Shown: positions 33,527 through 42,857, counted from the first letter of the stretch. The stretch: 64,000 nt of DNA from DAIOEK01 sp964648485 (GCA_964648485.1 CAZYOF010000010.1:62001-126000); one strand, 5' to 3'. Program-made: numbers and translations. The notes: generated by a model not told the origin, from the letters alone.

Positions 33527-34186
33527 ATGAATCGATTGGGCAATTTCGAAAATCAAAAAGAAAACTCAAGGGAAACAATATCTAGTAAACTTGAATTTGT
33601 AATCTCTCAATTACCTTCAGGAAATCTTACCTTGGGGCAAATATTAAAAATTATCGGTAACGACAGCCTGATGTTTGTTGCCATTTTTCTCTCTCTTGTC
33701 TTCCTGGTACCAGTATCCATTCCGGGGGTGAGCACAGTATTTGGCAGCGCCATACTGTTAATTGGGATATCTCAGCTGTTCAAAAAACAATTGCAGCTTC
33801 CCGACAAAATTGTCCACCGCACAATTTCATCTGAACAGCTTTCTCCAGTTTTAATCAGGGCGCTTAAATGGTTCCGTAGATTTGAAAAATTCTCTAGTGG
33901 ACGCCATCTCAATCAATTAGCTGTAGATGAAAAAATTGGGCTTTTCAACAAATTGTCATTTATCCTTGCAGCTTTGTTACTAATGGTTCCATTCGGGTTT
34001 ATTCCTTTCAGTAACACCCTCCCGGCGATTGCACTAATCTTTCTGGCAATTGGGTCAATCCAGTAAGACGGAAGAAGTATCCTCCTGGGGCATGCATCTA
34101 ATGCTGCGACTATCATCTATTTTTTGGCATTAATCGCCGGCGGTGGAATGACTTTCATAGAAATTTGGAAACATATCATCGAATAG
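33527..34186 (+). pseudogene. ExoD-family membrane protein interrupted by an in-frame stop
   Basis: The reading frame encodes an exopolysaccharide-synthesis ExoD-like protein: an N-terminal helix region, then LVFLVPVSIPGVSTVFG near 62-78 and NKLSFILAALLLMVPFGFIP. After SIQ (residue 179) the codon is TAA at 34064-34066. The same frame then continues for 39 codons (DGRSILLG, then a membrane segment) to TAG at 34184-34186. ExoD proteins normally continue through this last helix, so a single substitution (for example AAA to TAA) has likely truncated it. It could still make a shortened protein, or the stop may be read through. Transcription is divergent from the hydrogenase operon. Confidence 0.75.
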
Positions 34187-34453
34187 TGTTCTCGTTTTCA
34201 TTGTATAAATATACTAAAATTAATCGGACAGCCAAAACCAGCTCTGATTTATTGATCAGTCCCACATATTCCTCTTGTTTATCATCATTGACCGTTAACC
34301 ATCCGGTAAAGTAAAATACTTATAGATTATTGTGTCCCAGTTTTCCAATTTTGTATCTGGATTCTCAAAGTAGATACATTGCATTTCGGAATGACGTCAA
34401 AATTGGATGAAGTGTGATACATATGAATATAATTTGTAAATTACTGAGGAATG

Positions 34454-35674
34454 ATGGATATCCAAAACGCAATAAAACAAAAAGTATCAGATAATCGCGA
34501 AAAAATTATTCAATTTATGCGCGAAATCTGCGCAATCCCATCCACCGATTCTCTAATCGGACCGGTAGGTGATCGGATCCAGGCAGAAATGCATAGCCTT
34601 GGATATGATGAAGCCCGCTTTGATAAAATGGGTAACACCATAGGCCGCATAGGCAACGGCTCGAAAATTTTACTGTACGACTCACATATCGATACAGTTG
34701 GGGTAGGAGATCGAGACGCCTGGCCGTGGGATCCATTTAGTGGAAAAGTTGAAAACGGCTACTTATATGCACGCGGAGCCTGTGATGAAAAAGGCAGCAC
34801 GCCCGGCATGGTATATGGTTTGGCAATTGCTCGCGACCTTGGTTTACTGGATGATTACACTGTTTATTATTTTGGGAATATGGAAGAATGGTGTGATGGC
34901 ATAGCTCCCAACTCGTTTGTAGAAGCAGACCCTGTGGTAAAACCTGATTTTGTTGTTATCGGCGAACCAACGAAGATGAATGTTTACCGCGGACATAAAG
35001 GGCGAATCGAGTTAAAAATTACCGCCACCGGTAGATCAGCACACGCCGCGGTTCATTATTTGGGCGATAACGCTGTTTATAAAATGATCTCCATCATCAA
35101 CCTCATCCGCGAGTTGGACCGCAGGATGCGCTTTGGACAGGGTAGTCACCCCATACTGGGTAATGCATCAATTGCTGTAACTGATGTGGAAGCCCGCACA
35201 AATTCCATCAATGCTGTACCAAATCAATTCACCATTTATCTGGATCGACGGATCACGCTTAGCGAACCGCATGATGATGTTATCAACCTGATTAAAGGAT
35301 TGATTCCCGATTATCTTCAGAATGAGATTTTTGTAGAGGAGCTTTATTATGATACTCCTTCATACACTGGTTTCGTCTTTCCTCTGGCAAAATACTTCCC
35401 TGCCTGGTTGCAGGATGAATATCACCCGCTTGTCCAATCAGGATTGAATACTATTCGTACCCTTTGGGGAGAAGATCGCCCCCTTGGCACCTGGGATTTC
35501 TCAACAAATGGAACATATTGGGCAGGCAAAGCAGGAATTCCATCCATTGGTTTCGGCCCTGGCGACGAAGTCGATGCGCACACTATCCACGAAAAAGTAT
35601 TATTAGATGATGTGGTGAATTCAACCGAATTTTATGCCTACCTGCCAAAAGCATTAGAAGAGAATTTAAAGTAG
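34454..35674 (+). CDS. M20-family metallo-hydrolase, YgeY-like
   Basis: About 406 residues. The di-zinc M20 site is visible: DSHIDTVG (His79 and Asp81, counted from ATG 34451), RGACDEKGS (Asp112) and the catalytic Glu pair in NMEEWCDG (145-146); a dimerisation domain follows RSAHAAVHYLGDNA. The EEWCDG form and length match YgeY-type hydrolases linked to selenium or purine metabolism and to acetylornithine/succinyl-diaminopimelate deacylases. The substrate is therefore uncertain (an N-acyl or peptide amide). TGAGG precedes the tandem ATG codons 34451/34454. The gene stands alone; the 264 bases before it hold no clear promoter. Confidence 0.87.
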   Translation: MDIQNAIKQKVSDNREKIIQFMREICAIPSTDSLIGPVGDRIQAEMHSLGYDEARFDKMGNTIGRIGNGSKILLYDSHIDTVGVGDRDAWPWDPFSGKVENGYLYARGACDEKGSTPGMVYGLAIARDLGLLDDYTVYYFGNMEEWCDGIAPNSFVEADPVVKPDFVVIGEPTKMNVYRGHKGRIELKITATGRSAHAAVHYLGDNAVYKMISIINLIRELDRRMRFGQGSHPILGNASIAVTDVEARTNSINAVPNQFTIYLDRRITLSEPHDDVINLIKGLIPDYLQNEIFVEELYYDTPSYTGFVFPLAKYFPAWLQDEYHPLVQSGLNTIRTLWGEDRPLGTWDFSTNGTYWAGKAGIPSIGFGPGDEVDAHTIHEKVLLDDVVNSTEFYAYLPKALEENLK

Positions 35675-35692
35675 TAATTACTAAAAATATCA

Positions 35693-35726
35693 AACATCCG
35701 CTAAATAACCAGCGGATGTTTTAATT
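35693..35726 (+). terminator. Terminator after the M20 hydrolase gene
   Basis: AACATCCGCT (35693-35702) pairs with AGCGGATGTT (35711-35720) around an eight-base loop, followed by TTAATTT. It lies about 20 bases after the stop. Confidence 0.8.
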
Positions 35727-35758
35727 TAATACAAAATACATCATCAAGAAACAAAAAC

Positions 35759-36327
35759 CTACCTTGCAGGGGTAGACGACATTGCAATAGCGCACAGGAG
35801 TAAAAAACTTGTGATAGAAAAGATTCTGGTTTTGCTATTTTGTTGTATTGAGATTTCTTGCAGCAGATAAATAATGCGAGTTGAGATGAAAACCAGCAGG
35901 AAATATATACTCAATCCAATAAATATGAAAAACCCTTCGCCACTATTCATTTCATTGCTGGTAAACTTGATCAGGAATTCCCACCCTACTGTATAGGATA
36001 CACCTGAATATATCAGTAATATCAAATCACCGAAGGAGAGATTATCTTTTGAAGCCAAATATCTGCGGGTGATCTATCAGCAGATATTGATTTCATATCT
36101 TGGGCACCTATTGACAAAATTAATACTGTGAAAATTGCTTCTTTAGCAATAATTACAAAGACAACAAATACAGGACAAAAATGAAGGATAATGGTTGCCT
36201 GACTCGCAGATCTCACTCCTGGCAAATCAAAGGCAAATATTCCCAGTATTGCTGCAAATCCCAGGTGGAAAATTGGCGGAAGAATCAAACCTGCAGAATT
36301 GAGATCTACCCAAAATCCATTCAACAA
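35759..36327 (-). pseudogene. Probable broken multi-pass membrane protein
   Basis: Two overlapping minus-strand frames (36327-36022 and 36058-35759) both encode hydrophobic helices. The first has about three (LILPPIFHLGFAAILGIFAF and two more) and the second three more. Neither has a ribosome site; the first opens at TTG, and the second has a TAG a few codons before its own TTG. Together they look like one six-helix protein split by a frameshift near 36030-36060. No family is recognised. The alternative is that neither is a gene. The next 245 bases to the Mrp-like gene contain only its promoter region. Confidence 0.45.
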
Positions 36328-36505
36328 ATATTTCGAACATTGAAAATGATATCTTTAAATGAATTTCAATTTATAAAAAACATGATAAATAAACAGATTT
36401 TAGTGTATTGCACCCAATGAACAAGCTCTAATCTGGATCCTTTCTGAAATAACAAAAGTTGGATATTACCCAATCATGAAGGAGGATATAACAAGAACCA
36501 TGTAC

Positions 36506-36514
36506 TGTTATAAT
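36506..36514 (+). promoter_or_regulatory. Extended -10 promoter for the Mrp-IscU gene
   Basis: TGTTATAAT matches the extended -10 consensus TGNTATAAT exactly. No good -35 is seen, which such promoters do not need. Transcription would start near 36521, leaving a leader of about 52 bases before ATG 36573, which has GTAGGAG upstream. Confidence 0.5.
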
Positions 36515-36572
36515 CCATAGGAAATTTTAGAAATAATCTCACTTAGCAAGTCAAGTTTGTAGGAGTAATTTC

Positions 36573-37856
36573 ATGGAAGCAACTGCTCATTCAGATCCCC
36601 AAAATACTTTTAATCGAGAAATTCATACTGTTATCGGCGTGACCAGTTCCAAAGGTGGTACCGGCAGATCATTTGTTACCAGCCTCTTGGCAATTGAATT
36701 GCGCGCTAAGGGATACAACGTAGGTATCCTTGATGCCAATTTCGCCGGTTCGACCATTCCCGCCTTTTTTGGGATCCAGGGACCATTAGAAAGAGGGATT
36801 TACAGCTTTGTTCCCCTAATTTCAAAGCAGGGAATCAAAATAATTACCCCAAATCTCTTAATTGATGATGAAAAGAACTCAATAATATGGAAAGAAGCAT
36901 TAGCAAGTAGAGTCATAGCAGAGTTATTTAAGGAGGTAGAATGGGGAGAATTAGATTATCTGCTTGTTGATCTTCCTCCAAGTGCATCAGAAATAACAGT
37001 ATCCATATTACAATCCATTCCATTTACTGCTGTTTTGTTCGTTAATCAACCTCAATCTCTATGCTCACAGCTAAATAGCAAAGGAATACGGATCGTTCGA
37101 GAATTAGGTGTGAATATCGTGGGAGTTGTTGAAAATATGACTTTTTACCACGACCTAAACGTTAATAAGAAATCTGCAATTTTTGGAGAATTTTCTACAG
37201 ATACAATTGCATCCAATTGGGTTTTACCTGTCCTTGCACACATACCTTACCTGCCAGAGAACTGTAACCTATGTGATACTGGCAGAATCGAAGAAGTAAC
37301 ATTTGCTGAAGGTAATGCCTTCATTGACACTTTTGAATCTCATATATTAGAGATTAAAAACAGACAGCCGGAACAAACTGCAGTTGAAACAACAGATGAT
37401 GACAGTGATAAGCCATCAATTGATCAACAGAACCAAATCATTAATGAAGATCCCCAAACCCAATCTGGCACAGGTCAGTATTTCTCTGATTCTGTCATGT
37501 ATTTAATCCGGAATAAATATAATGTGGGCTCTTTAGAAAAACCAGATGCGCAGGGGCATTTCCTTGGTCAATGTGGTGACCGGATGCAGATTGATCTAAA
37601 AATTGTAAATGGGCGCATTTTGGATGCAAAATTTTTGGCAGATGGTTGCGGCGCAACCCAGGCATGCGGAAGCATGGTGACTCGTATGGCGTGCACAAGA
37701 ACTCTAGAAGATGCCGGAAAAATAAACTCTGATGAGGTAATTAATGCCTTAGAGGGATTACCAGATGATCATTTGCATTGTGCAGAGTTGGCTGTTATGA
37801 CATTACGAGAAGCCTTGATTGATGCTGTCGAAGGACATGCAAACAAAGTTAAGTAG
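36573..37856 (+). CDS. Fusion: Mrp/NBP35-like P-loop ATPase with C-terminal IscU/NifU scaffold domain
   Basis: The 427-residue protein starts with an Mrp/ParA-like ATPase domain (about 17-270): P-loop SSKGGTGRS at 25-33, DANFAGSTIPAFFG, and LDYLLVDLPPSASE. Two features differ from Mrp: the P-loop has Arg32 where KGGxGKS has Lys, and the CxxC that holds the bridging cluster in Mrp is missing. After an acidic linker (about 275-300) comes an IscU-like domain with all three ligand Cys in place, Cys334 (QCGD, with Asp336), Cys359 (DGCGAT) and Cys403 (LHCAELA). It probably assembles or transfers Fe-S clusters, with the scaffold supplied in cis. It is a single-gene transcript. Confidence 0.88.
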   Translation: MEATAHSDPQNTFNREIHTVIGVTSSKGGTGRSFVTSLLAIELRAKGYNVGILDANFAGSTIPAFFGIQGPLERGIYSFVPLISKQGIKIITPNLLIDDEKNSIIWKEALASRVIAELFKEVEWGELDYLLVDLPPSASEITVSILQSIPFTAVLFVNQPQSLCSQLNSKGIRIVRELGVNIVGVVENMTFYHDLNVNKKSAIFGEFSTDTIASNWVLPVLAHIPYLPENCNLCDTGRIEEVTFAEGNAFIDTFESHILEIKNRQPEQTAVETTDDDSDKPSIDQQNQIINEDPQTQSGTGQYFSDSVMYLIRNKYNVGSLEKPDAQGHFLGQCGDRMQIDLKIVNGRILDAKFLADGCGATQACGSMVTRMACTRTLEDAGKINSDEVINALEGLPDDHLHCAELAVMTLREALIDAVEGHANKVK

Positions 37857-37941
37857 CTTTCTATAATCAACAAAAGGGAAACCTTCCGTTTTTCATTTTA
37901 AAGATTATTAGATTGTCATGCAATATTGGGACAATACTTAG

Positions 37942-38694
37942 CTATTGATCCCCAATGATCATTTTAAGGCGATCAGGTCTATTCGTCAGGATGCCATCCA
38001 TGCCCAGCTTTATCATATTCTTCATATCATCTACTTCATCAACAATCCACGGATAAATTTCAATTTCGTGTTCTTGAATTTCTGATATCACCTCTGATGT
38101 TAATGCACGGAAGTATGGCATACATCTAGATATTCCATGTTCTTTGCAATAAGCTCCATATCCAAAAATCCAATTATCAAAGGGAAAGAGGAGTAGCACA
38201 TCTGGTGCTAATTGACCGAAAAACTTCACCGATGGATGGTTGGCTGAAAAAACGATGGTGTTTTTCTGCACCCCAAATTTGTAAATACACTCTGCTACTT
38301 TCTCTTCCAGATTTGGGTAGACAATCATACTGTTCTTTAGCTCAAGAAAAGTGGTAATACTCCATCCTTGAATTAACTCCATATACTCAGATAGAGTGGG
38401 GATTGGATTCTTCCCAAATTTTCCATGGTAAGAAGCAGACGCATCCAATTTACACAGTCTTGCATAACTATAGTCCTTAATTAAACCTGTTTCTCCTGTT
38501 GTTCTTTCCAGATATTCGTCATGGATGACCATTACCTCGCCATCACTGGATAGGTGAACATCCAGTTCTATCGCATCTACACCTAATTCAAGCGCTTTTT
38601 GAAAAGCAAGAATTGTGTTTTCCGGGTATTCTCCCGAAAAACCCCTATGAGCAATATTTATGGGATCATTCATATTAGAATTATAACCATCCAT
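37942..38694 (-). CDS. ugpQ: Glycerophosphodiester phosphodiesterase (GDPD/UgpQ family)
   Basis: The 250-residue cytoplasmic TIM-barrel protein has the GDPD motif set: AHRGFSGEYPENT near 15-27 (catalytic His16 and the metal-binding Glu), ELDVHLSSDGEVMVIHDE (metal Glu/Asp and second His), and FLELKN for the substrate. It cleaves glycerophosphodiesters to glycerol 3-phosphate and an alcohol. An in-frame ATG at 38673 is an alternative start; neither has a strong ribosome site. It has no signal peptide. It is convergent with the Mrp-IscU gene and divergent from the methyltransferase. Confidence 0.88.
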   Translation of the reverse strand: MDGYNSNMNDPINIAHRGFSGEYPENTILAFQKALELGVDAIELDVHLSSDGEVMVIHDEYLERTTGETGLIKDYSYARLCKLDASASYHGKFGKNPIPTLSEYMELIQGWSITTFLELKNSMIVYPNLEEKVAECIYKFGVQKNTIVFSANHPSVKFFGQLAPDVLLLFPFDNWIFGYGAYCKEHGISRCMPYFRALTSEVISEIQEHEIEIYPWIVDEVDDMKNMIKLGMDGILTNRPDRLKMIIGDQ

Positions 38695-38814
38695 TCATAT
38701 TGTTGCACTTCCCTGCAAGGAACGGATGTTTATCTCCTTGTGGAAATTTTGCAGGAATCTCTTTCCCTGGAACTTCCTCTTTATGCATTAATCAAAAGTA
38801 ATTATTATAATGAA

Positions 38815-38842
38815 TTGACAACGTTGTCATTTCCCGTATAAT
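38815..38842 (+). promoter_or_regulatory. Consensus promoter with perfect 14-bp palindromic operator
   Basis: TTGACA (38815-38820) and TATAAT (38837-38842) are consensus with a 16-base spacer. The perfect palindrome TGACAACGTTGTCA (38816-38829) lies over the -35 box and spacer, where a LacI- or TetR-type repressor would sit. The 337-base gap (38695-39031) otherwise contains a long leader of about 180 bases before ATG 39032, with no recognised riboswitch. Confidence 0.7.
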
Positions 38843-39031
38843 CATACCAGCTATGGTTGGATGAATAGACAAACAGACGATCCCCTTATTTAGGGTACTA
38901 GCAAAATATTTTTCATGGGAATTTATGCACTTTCCTCGTTTAGAGGTCTGAAAACTAAAATCGCAATTTCGAATTATTGCAGCTATCCATCATGATGAAT
39001 CAAATGCTTACAATGACAGGACAATAAACAG

Positions 39032-40036
39032 ATGAACCAATCAAAATTTGCCAGAATGATCCTGAACGCCAGAAAACCAATCCCTATGCCAATTGGCGTA
39101 TATTCAGGACTGCAAATCACTGGTGCTTCAGTCGAAGATGTCGTTTCCAACGCTCATTCCCAAATAGAATCGGTTTTAGCAATCAAAGAACGCTTTAACA
39201 CAGAAATCATTTTAACGGCAATGGATCTGAGTGTTGAAGCTGAATTGTTTGGCTGCCAGATTCGCATGTTAAAGAACGAAATACCAACAGTGATTGGACG
39301 GAGAGTTACCGGGATTAAAGAAATTGAATCTCTTCCTGAACCTATCCCCGGAGATGGGCGAACCAGCGTACCTCTGCATACTGCCGGTGTTCTGGCTAAA
39401 CAATTTTCTGGGGTAACCCCCGTGTTAGGTGGTGTCATCGGTCCATTTTCTCTCGCCGGGCGATTATTTGGAGTCAGCGAAATTCTGGAATTATCTTTGA
39501 TTGAACCAGACACATTGCAATTTCTACTAACCAAAGTAACAAATTTCTTATGCAAATATATAGCTGAATTTCGCAAAACCGGCGTGGATGGGGTAATCAT
39601 GGCTGAACCTGCTGCCGGTCTCCTTTCCCCAAAAGGTCTCAGCTCATTTTCCTCAAAATACATCAGGCAGATCATCACGGAAAACCAGGCTGATGATTTT
39701 GTCATAATCCTGCATAACTGTGGTGCCAGGCTCGCTCATCTTCCAGGCATCCTGGAATCAGGAGCAGAAATCCTCCATTTCGGTGCCCCAATGGACCTCT
39801 CAAGAGCTATTCAGCTAATTGATCCACAAATCATCCTATCAGGAAATCTCGATCCAACCGCCATTTCCCAACAATGCAACGTAGAAGAAGTTATATCAGA
39901 AACAAAAAAATTGATGATTACAATGAAAGGATGCAGAAATTTCATTCCATCCTCTGGTTGTGATATTCCTCCCGGTATACCTTTACGTAATTTAGATGCT
40001 TTCTTCTCAACGGTGAGAGAAACACCTGTCAACTAA
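39032..40036 (+). CDS. UroD-superfamily methyltransferase (MtaA/CmuA-like)
   Basis: The 334-residue TIM-barrel protein belongs to the uroporphyrinogen decarboxylase superfamily but lacks the UroD N-terminal Arg/His features. It has the Zn-binding set of MtaA/MtbA/CmuA methyltransferases: LHNCG (His228, Cys230) and SSGCDIPPG (Cys310). These move a methyl group from a corrinoid protein to a thiol or tetrahydrofolate acceptor, or the reverse. No corrinoid protein or substrate methyltransferase gene is next to it, so the partner is elsewhere. The ATG has AGGA upstream at long spacing. The gene has its own strong, probably repressed promoter. Confidence 0.85.
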   Translation: MNQSKFARMILNARKPIPMPIGVYSGLQITGASVEDVVSNAHSQIESVLAIKERFNTEIILTAMDLSVEAELFGCQIRMLKNEIPTVIGRRVTGIKEIESLPEPIPGDGRTSVPLHTAGVLAKQFSGVTPVLGGVIGPFSLAGRLFGVSEILELSLIEPDTLQFLLTKVTNFLCKYIAEFRKTGVDGVIMAEPAAGLLSPKGLSSFSSKYIRQIITENQADDFVIILHNCGARLAHLPGILESGAEILHFGAPMDLSRAIQLIDPQIILSGNLDPTAISQQCNVEEVISETKKLMITMKGCRNFIPSSGCDIPPGIPLRNLDAFFSTVRETPVN

Positions 40037-40107
40037 GAGTAAGATACCCCGGATAACCCGATGGCATTATTCTAGAAAAGGATCTCATGTTAAATTCAAC
40101 TATTGAT

Positions 40108-40154
40108 AAATATCGTAAGGGGTAACGCTGAATTTCCCTCCCTACGATATTTTT
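40108..40154 (+). terminator. Terminator between methyltransferase and convergent ABC operon
   Basis: AAATATCGTA (40108-40117) pairs with TACGATATTT (40143-40152), with GGG/CCC inside, followed by TTTT on the plus strand. It ends the methyltransferase transcript and lies just downstream of the convergent ABC operon. Confidence 0.65.
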
Positions 40155-40179
40155 ATACTAAGGCGCGAACATTCGCAAT

Positions 40180-41190
40180 TTATTCCAGTTCGATAACAGC
40201 ATCCTTCTTGATGGAAACAAAGACTTCCTCTCCGTCACTTAAAGGCAACCCGCCTTCATATACCACATCAGCGTTGATCAGGATGCCTTTACAGTTCAAA
40301 CTGTAACGGAAGATGTTACCATGGCAAAAACTACTGCTGATGGTTCCACGCAGGTGATATTTATCATCCCCTGCATCCGGTTTATTGTCCATATGGACAA
40401 TTTCCGGGCGGATAGCTACATTTTTACAGTTAATTTTTTCTCTACAAGCTTTACTGAAATCTTCAGCCGGGAGGATGGTGTAATTCCCTATGAATGTCGC
40501 CGCAAATAGTGTCCGCGGTCGTGAATATAAATCAATCGGGCTTCCACTCTGTTCAATGTATCCTGCGCTCAAGAGGTGAATCACATCAGACATGACCATG
40601 GCTTCATCCTGGTCGTGGGTAACAAAGATGGTTGTGATCTGTAATTCCTTTTGAATCCGCCTGATTTCAATACGTAAATTACGCCGTAACAAGGCATCAA
40701 TAGCCGATAACGGCTCATCCAGTAGAAGTACTTTGGGTTCGGTCACAATAGCGCGGGCAAGCGCTACCCGTTGCTGCTGTCCACCGGAGAGTTGATTTGG
40801 ATAGTTGTCAATTTTTTCTGAAAGACCGACCAGATTTAAGATTTCTTTGACTTTACCGGAAATCTCTACCTGTGGTGCTTTTTTCATTTTGAGACCAAAT
40901 GCCACGTTATCGCCAACAGTTAAGTTTGGAAAAAGGGAGTATTGCTGAAAAACCATTCCGATACCACGATCGCGAGCCCCTACCTGGGTAATATCCTTCC
41001 CATCCAGATAAATCTTTCCCGAGGTAACATCTTCAAGCCCCGCCAGGCAGCGTAACAGGGTGCTTTTTCCACAACCTGAGGGACCCAGCAAGGTAACCAA
41101 CTGTCCCTTTTCAATTTCAAGGTTGATGTCTTTTAATACATGGTTTTTACCGTAGTATTTGTTGAGATCTTCAAAACGGATATAAGGCAT
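40180..41190 (-). CDS. ABC transporter ATP-binding protein (PotA/FbpC type)
   Basis: The 336-residue ATPase has Walker A GPSGCGKST at 36-44, Q-loop FQQYSLFP, signature LSGGQQQRVALARA, Walker B VLLLDEPLSA and the H-loop THDQDEA; a C-terminal TOBE domain (about 250-336) follows. This form serves the importers for polyamines, Fe3+, sulfate and aminoethylphosphonate. It is the last gene of the four-gene operon, two bases after the second permease, with GAGGTAGG upstream. It drives uptake with ATP on the cytoplasmic side. Confidence 0.92.
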   Translation of the reverse strand: MPYIRFEDLNKYYGKNHVLKDINLEIEKGQLVTLLGPSGCGKSTLLRCLAGLEDVTSGKIYLDGKDITQVGARDRGIGMVFQQYSLFPNLTVGDNVAFGLKMKKAPQVEISGKVKEILNLVGLSEKIDNYPNQLSGGQQQRVALARAIVTEPKVLLLDEPLSAIDALLRRNLRIEIRRIQKELQITTIFVTHDQDEAMVMSDVIHLLSAGYIEQSGSPIDLYSRPRTLFAATFIGNYTILPAEDFSKACREKINCKNVAIRPEIVHMDNKPDAGDDKYHLRGTISSSFCHGNIFRYSLNCKGILINADVVYEGGLPLSDGEEVFVSIKKDAVIELE

Positions 41191-41192
41191 GT

Positions 41193-41996
41193 TTACCTAC
41201 CTCTGTATTCAATTTTTTGCCGGTTGTCTCTGCCCTGTAAGAATAGAACCAGAGCTGCAATAAGGAACGTGGTTGCCATAATAATGACGAACACGGCGGA
41301 GGCTTCTGTACTGGATCGCTTCATCGCCAGGAACAAAAAGATCTGGACATTCTGGAATGAGCTACCGGTAATATTCCGAATAAGAACATAATCTCCAAAA
41401 ATAATACCGACTGAGAGCAATGAGGAAACCGTAATACCTGAAATAATATTGGGGACGATTACCTTGAAAAAAGCGTTAAGCTTGCTCGCCCCAAGCATCT
41501 CGGCAGCCTCAATCAGCATTGGCATATTGATAGCCTGCATACTGTTACGGATTCCCTGGTAGACATACGGCAAAATTATGATGCAATAGGCTCCCATCAG
41601 CATCACCAACCGTAAGCCAAGAAAACCCTTGACGCCGGCATATAGAGATAGAATACTGACAGACAATATGACGCCCTGAATTGTATATGGGATCATGCAC
41701 AAAATCTGCACATATTTTTCCAACTTCGGAAAGTAGATGGTGACTGCAAACAACGCCAACAGAGTTAAAAATACTGTCAACACAATGGGGATAATACAAA
41801 TGATGATGGTCCTCCCCAGGGTAAGCAGGAAAGCCCGGTTGGAAAGCAAAGATTGGTAATGCTCCAGTGTGAACCCTTCCGGTAAGATGCCTGTCCATTT
41901 CCGGAACATGGAATACACAGCTGTAGCAAACAGGGGGATCAGGAGGTAAATAATAATAACAATGATAATGGTTGATGATAACTTGTTTTTATTCAC
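41193..41996 (-). CDS. ABC transporter permease (PotC-like)
   Basis: The 267-residue protein has six membrane helices and the BPD_transp_1 fold. The EAA-type loop that contacts the ATPase is EAAEMLGASKLNAFFKVIVP near 163-182. It begins at GTG 41996, immediately after the stop of the first permease, with GGGGG as a possible ribosome site. It is the partner of the other permease in a heterodimer. It is PotC-like by position and length. Confidence 0.88.
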   Translation of the reverse strand: MNKNKLSSTIIIVIIIYLLIPLFATAVYSMFRKWTGILPEGFTLEHYQSLLSNRAFLLTLGRTIIICIIPIVLTVFLTLLALFAVTIYFPKLEKYVQILCMIPYTIQGVILSVSILSLYAGVKGFLGLRLVMLMGAYCIIILPYVYQGIRNSMQAINMPMLIEAAEMLGASKLNAFFKVIVPNIISGITVSSLLSVGIIFGDYVLIRNITGSSFQNVQIFLFLAMKRSSTEASAVFVIIMATTFLIAALVLFLQGRDNRQKIEYRGR

Positions 41997-42857
41997 CTAT
42001 GCCCCCTTCCATTTCGTGGTTTGACGGTTGATGTAGTTATTGATCATGATAGCGATCAACATCAGTAACATCATTACAACTGAGAGCGCTGCGCCAAGAT
42101 GAGGTCGGGTGGTCATATCTCCCGTAAACATACCAGTAATGTTTACCGGCAACAGAGAATAATTATTCATCAAGAGGGCATACGCTGTGGCATAAGCTGC
42201 AAGTGCATTTGCAAAAAGCACGCTCATCGTTCCAAAAATACTGGGGAGCAAAACAGGTATCCCCACTTTCGTCCAGAATTGTATCGGATGCCCACCCAGT
42301 AATGTATTGGCTTCCTTCCACTCTTTACGAATACCATTAAAGGCAGGGATCAGCAAAAGGGTCGATAAGGGTATCTGGAAATAGACATACATCATAATCA
42401 AACCAGTACCAGTGTAAAGGTCAAAATTTGCAAGCGTCTCCCAGCCTAATGTTCTGGCAAGGAGTAGAAGAACACCAGAATTTCCTAAAATAATCATGTA
42501 AGCAAATGCGAGTGGAACACCAGCAAAGTTGGATGTCATATTTAGGACAGTCAAGAATGTGTTTCGAATGTTCCCCTGAGAATTATGCGCTGCCTGTGCA
42601 CCGATAAAGCCAATGGCTATTCCAAAGATAGTGGAAATGATTGTTATTCTAAGACTATTGATAATTGCTCTCTGGTACGAAAGTTTTGTGAAAGCGGAGA
42701 TATAGTTCTCGAGAGTGAATAATACGCTGCTATCCACTTCGGATTTAAAGCTGCTAAGAATCATCATAACCAACGGGAGGATTTCATAAAGAAATACAAC
42801 TACCAAAAAAGGAAGAAGAACCAGGAAGTATAGTCTCACATTGGATTTTTTATTCAA
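41997..42857 (-). CDS. ABC transporter permease (PotB-like)
   Basis: About 286 residues, six membrane helices. Its coupling loop is EANTLLGGHPIQFWTKVGIP, a diverged form of the EAA motif. I place the start at TTG 42857 because GGAGG lies four bases upstream; the longer frame from TTG 42875 lacks a site and would start inside the upstream hairpin region. The gene comes second in the operon after the binding protein. Confidence 0.85.
   Translation of the reverse strand: MNKKSNVRLYFLVLLPFLVVVFLYEILPLVMMILSSFKSEVDSSVLFTLENYISAFTKLSYQRAIINSLRITIISTIFGIAIGFIGAQAAHNSQGNIRNTFLTVLNMTSNFAGVPLAFAYMIILGNSGVLLLLARTLGWETLANFDLYTGTGLIMMYVYFQIPLSTLLLIPAFNGIRKEWKEANTLLGGHPIQFWTKVGIPVLLPSIFGTMSVLFANALAAYATAYALLMNNYSLLPVNITGMFTGDMTTRPHLGAALSVVMMLLMLIAIMINNYINRQTTKWKGA

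Noticed and set aside
33326..33556. A 76-codon minus-strand frame between the PocR regulator and exoD
   Set aside because: It overlaps the exoD start region, has no ribosome site, has a composition unlike a folded protein, and lies in the divergent promoter region.
39154..39705. 183-codon minus-strand frame inside the methyltransferase gene
   Set aside because: It is fully antisense to a gene with an intact Zn site and strong promoter, and it has no motif or ribosome site of its own.
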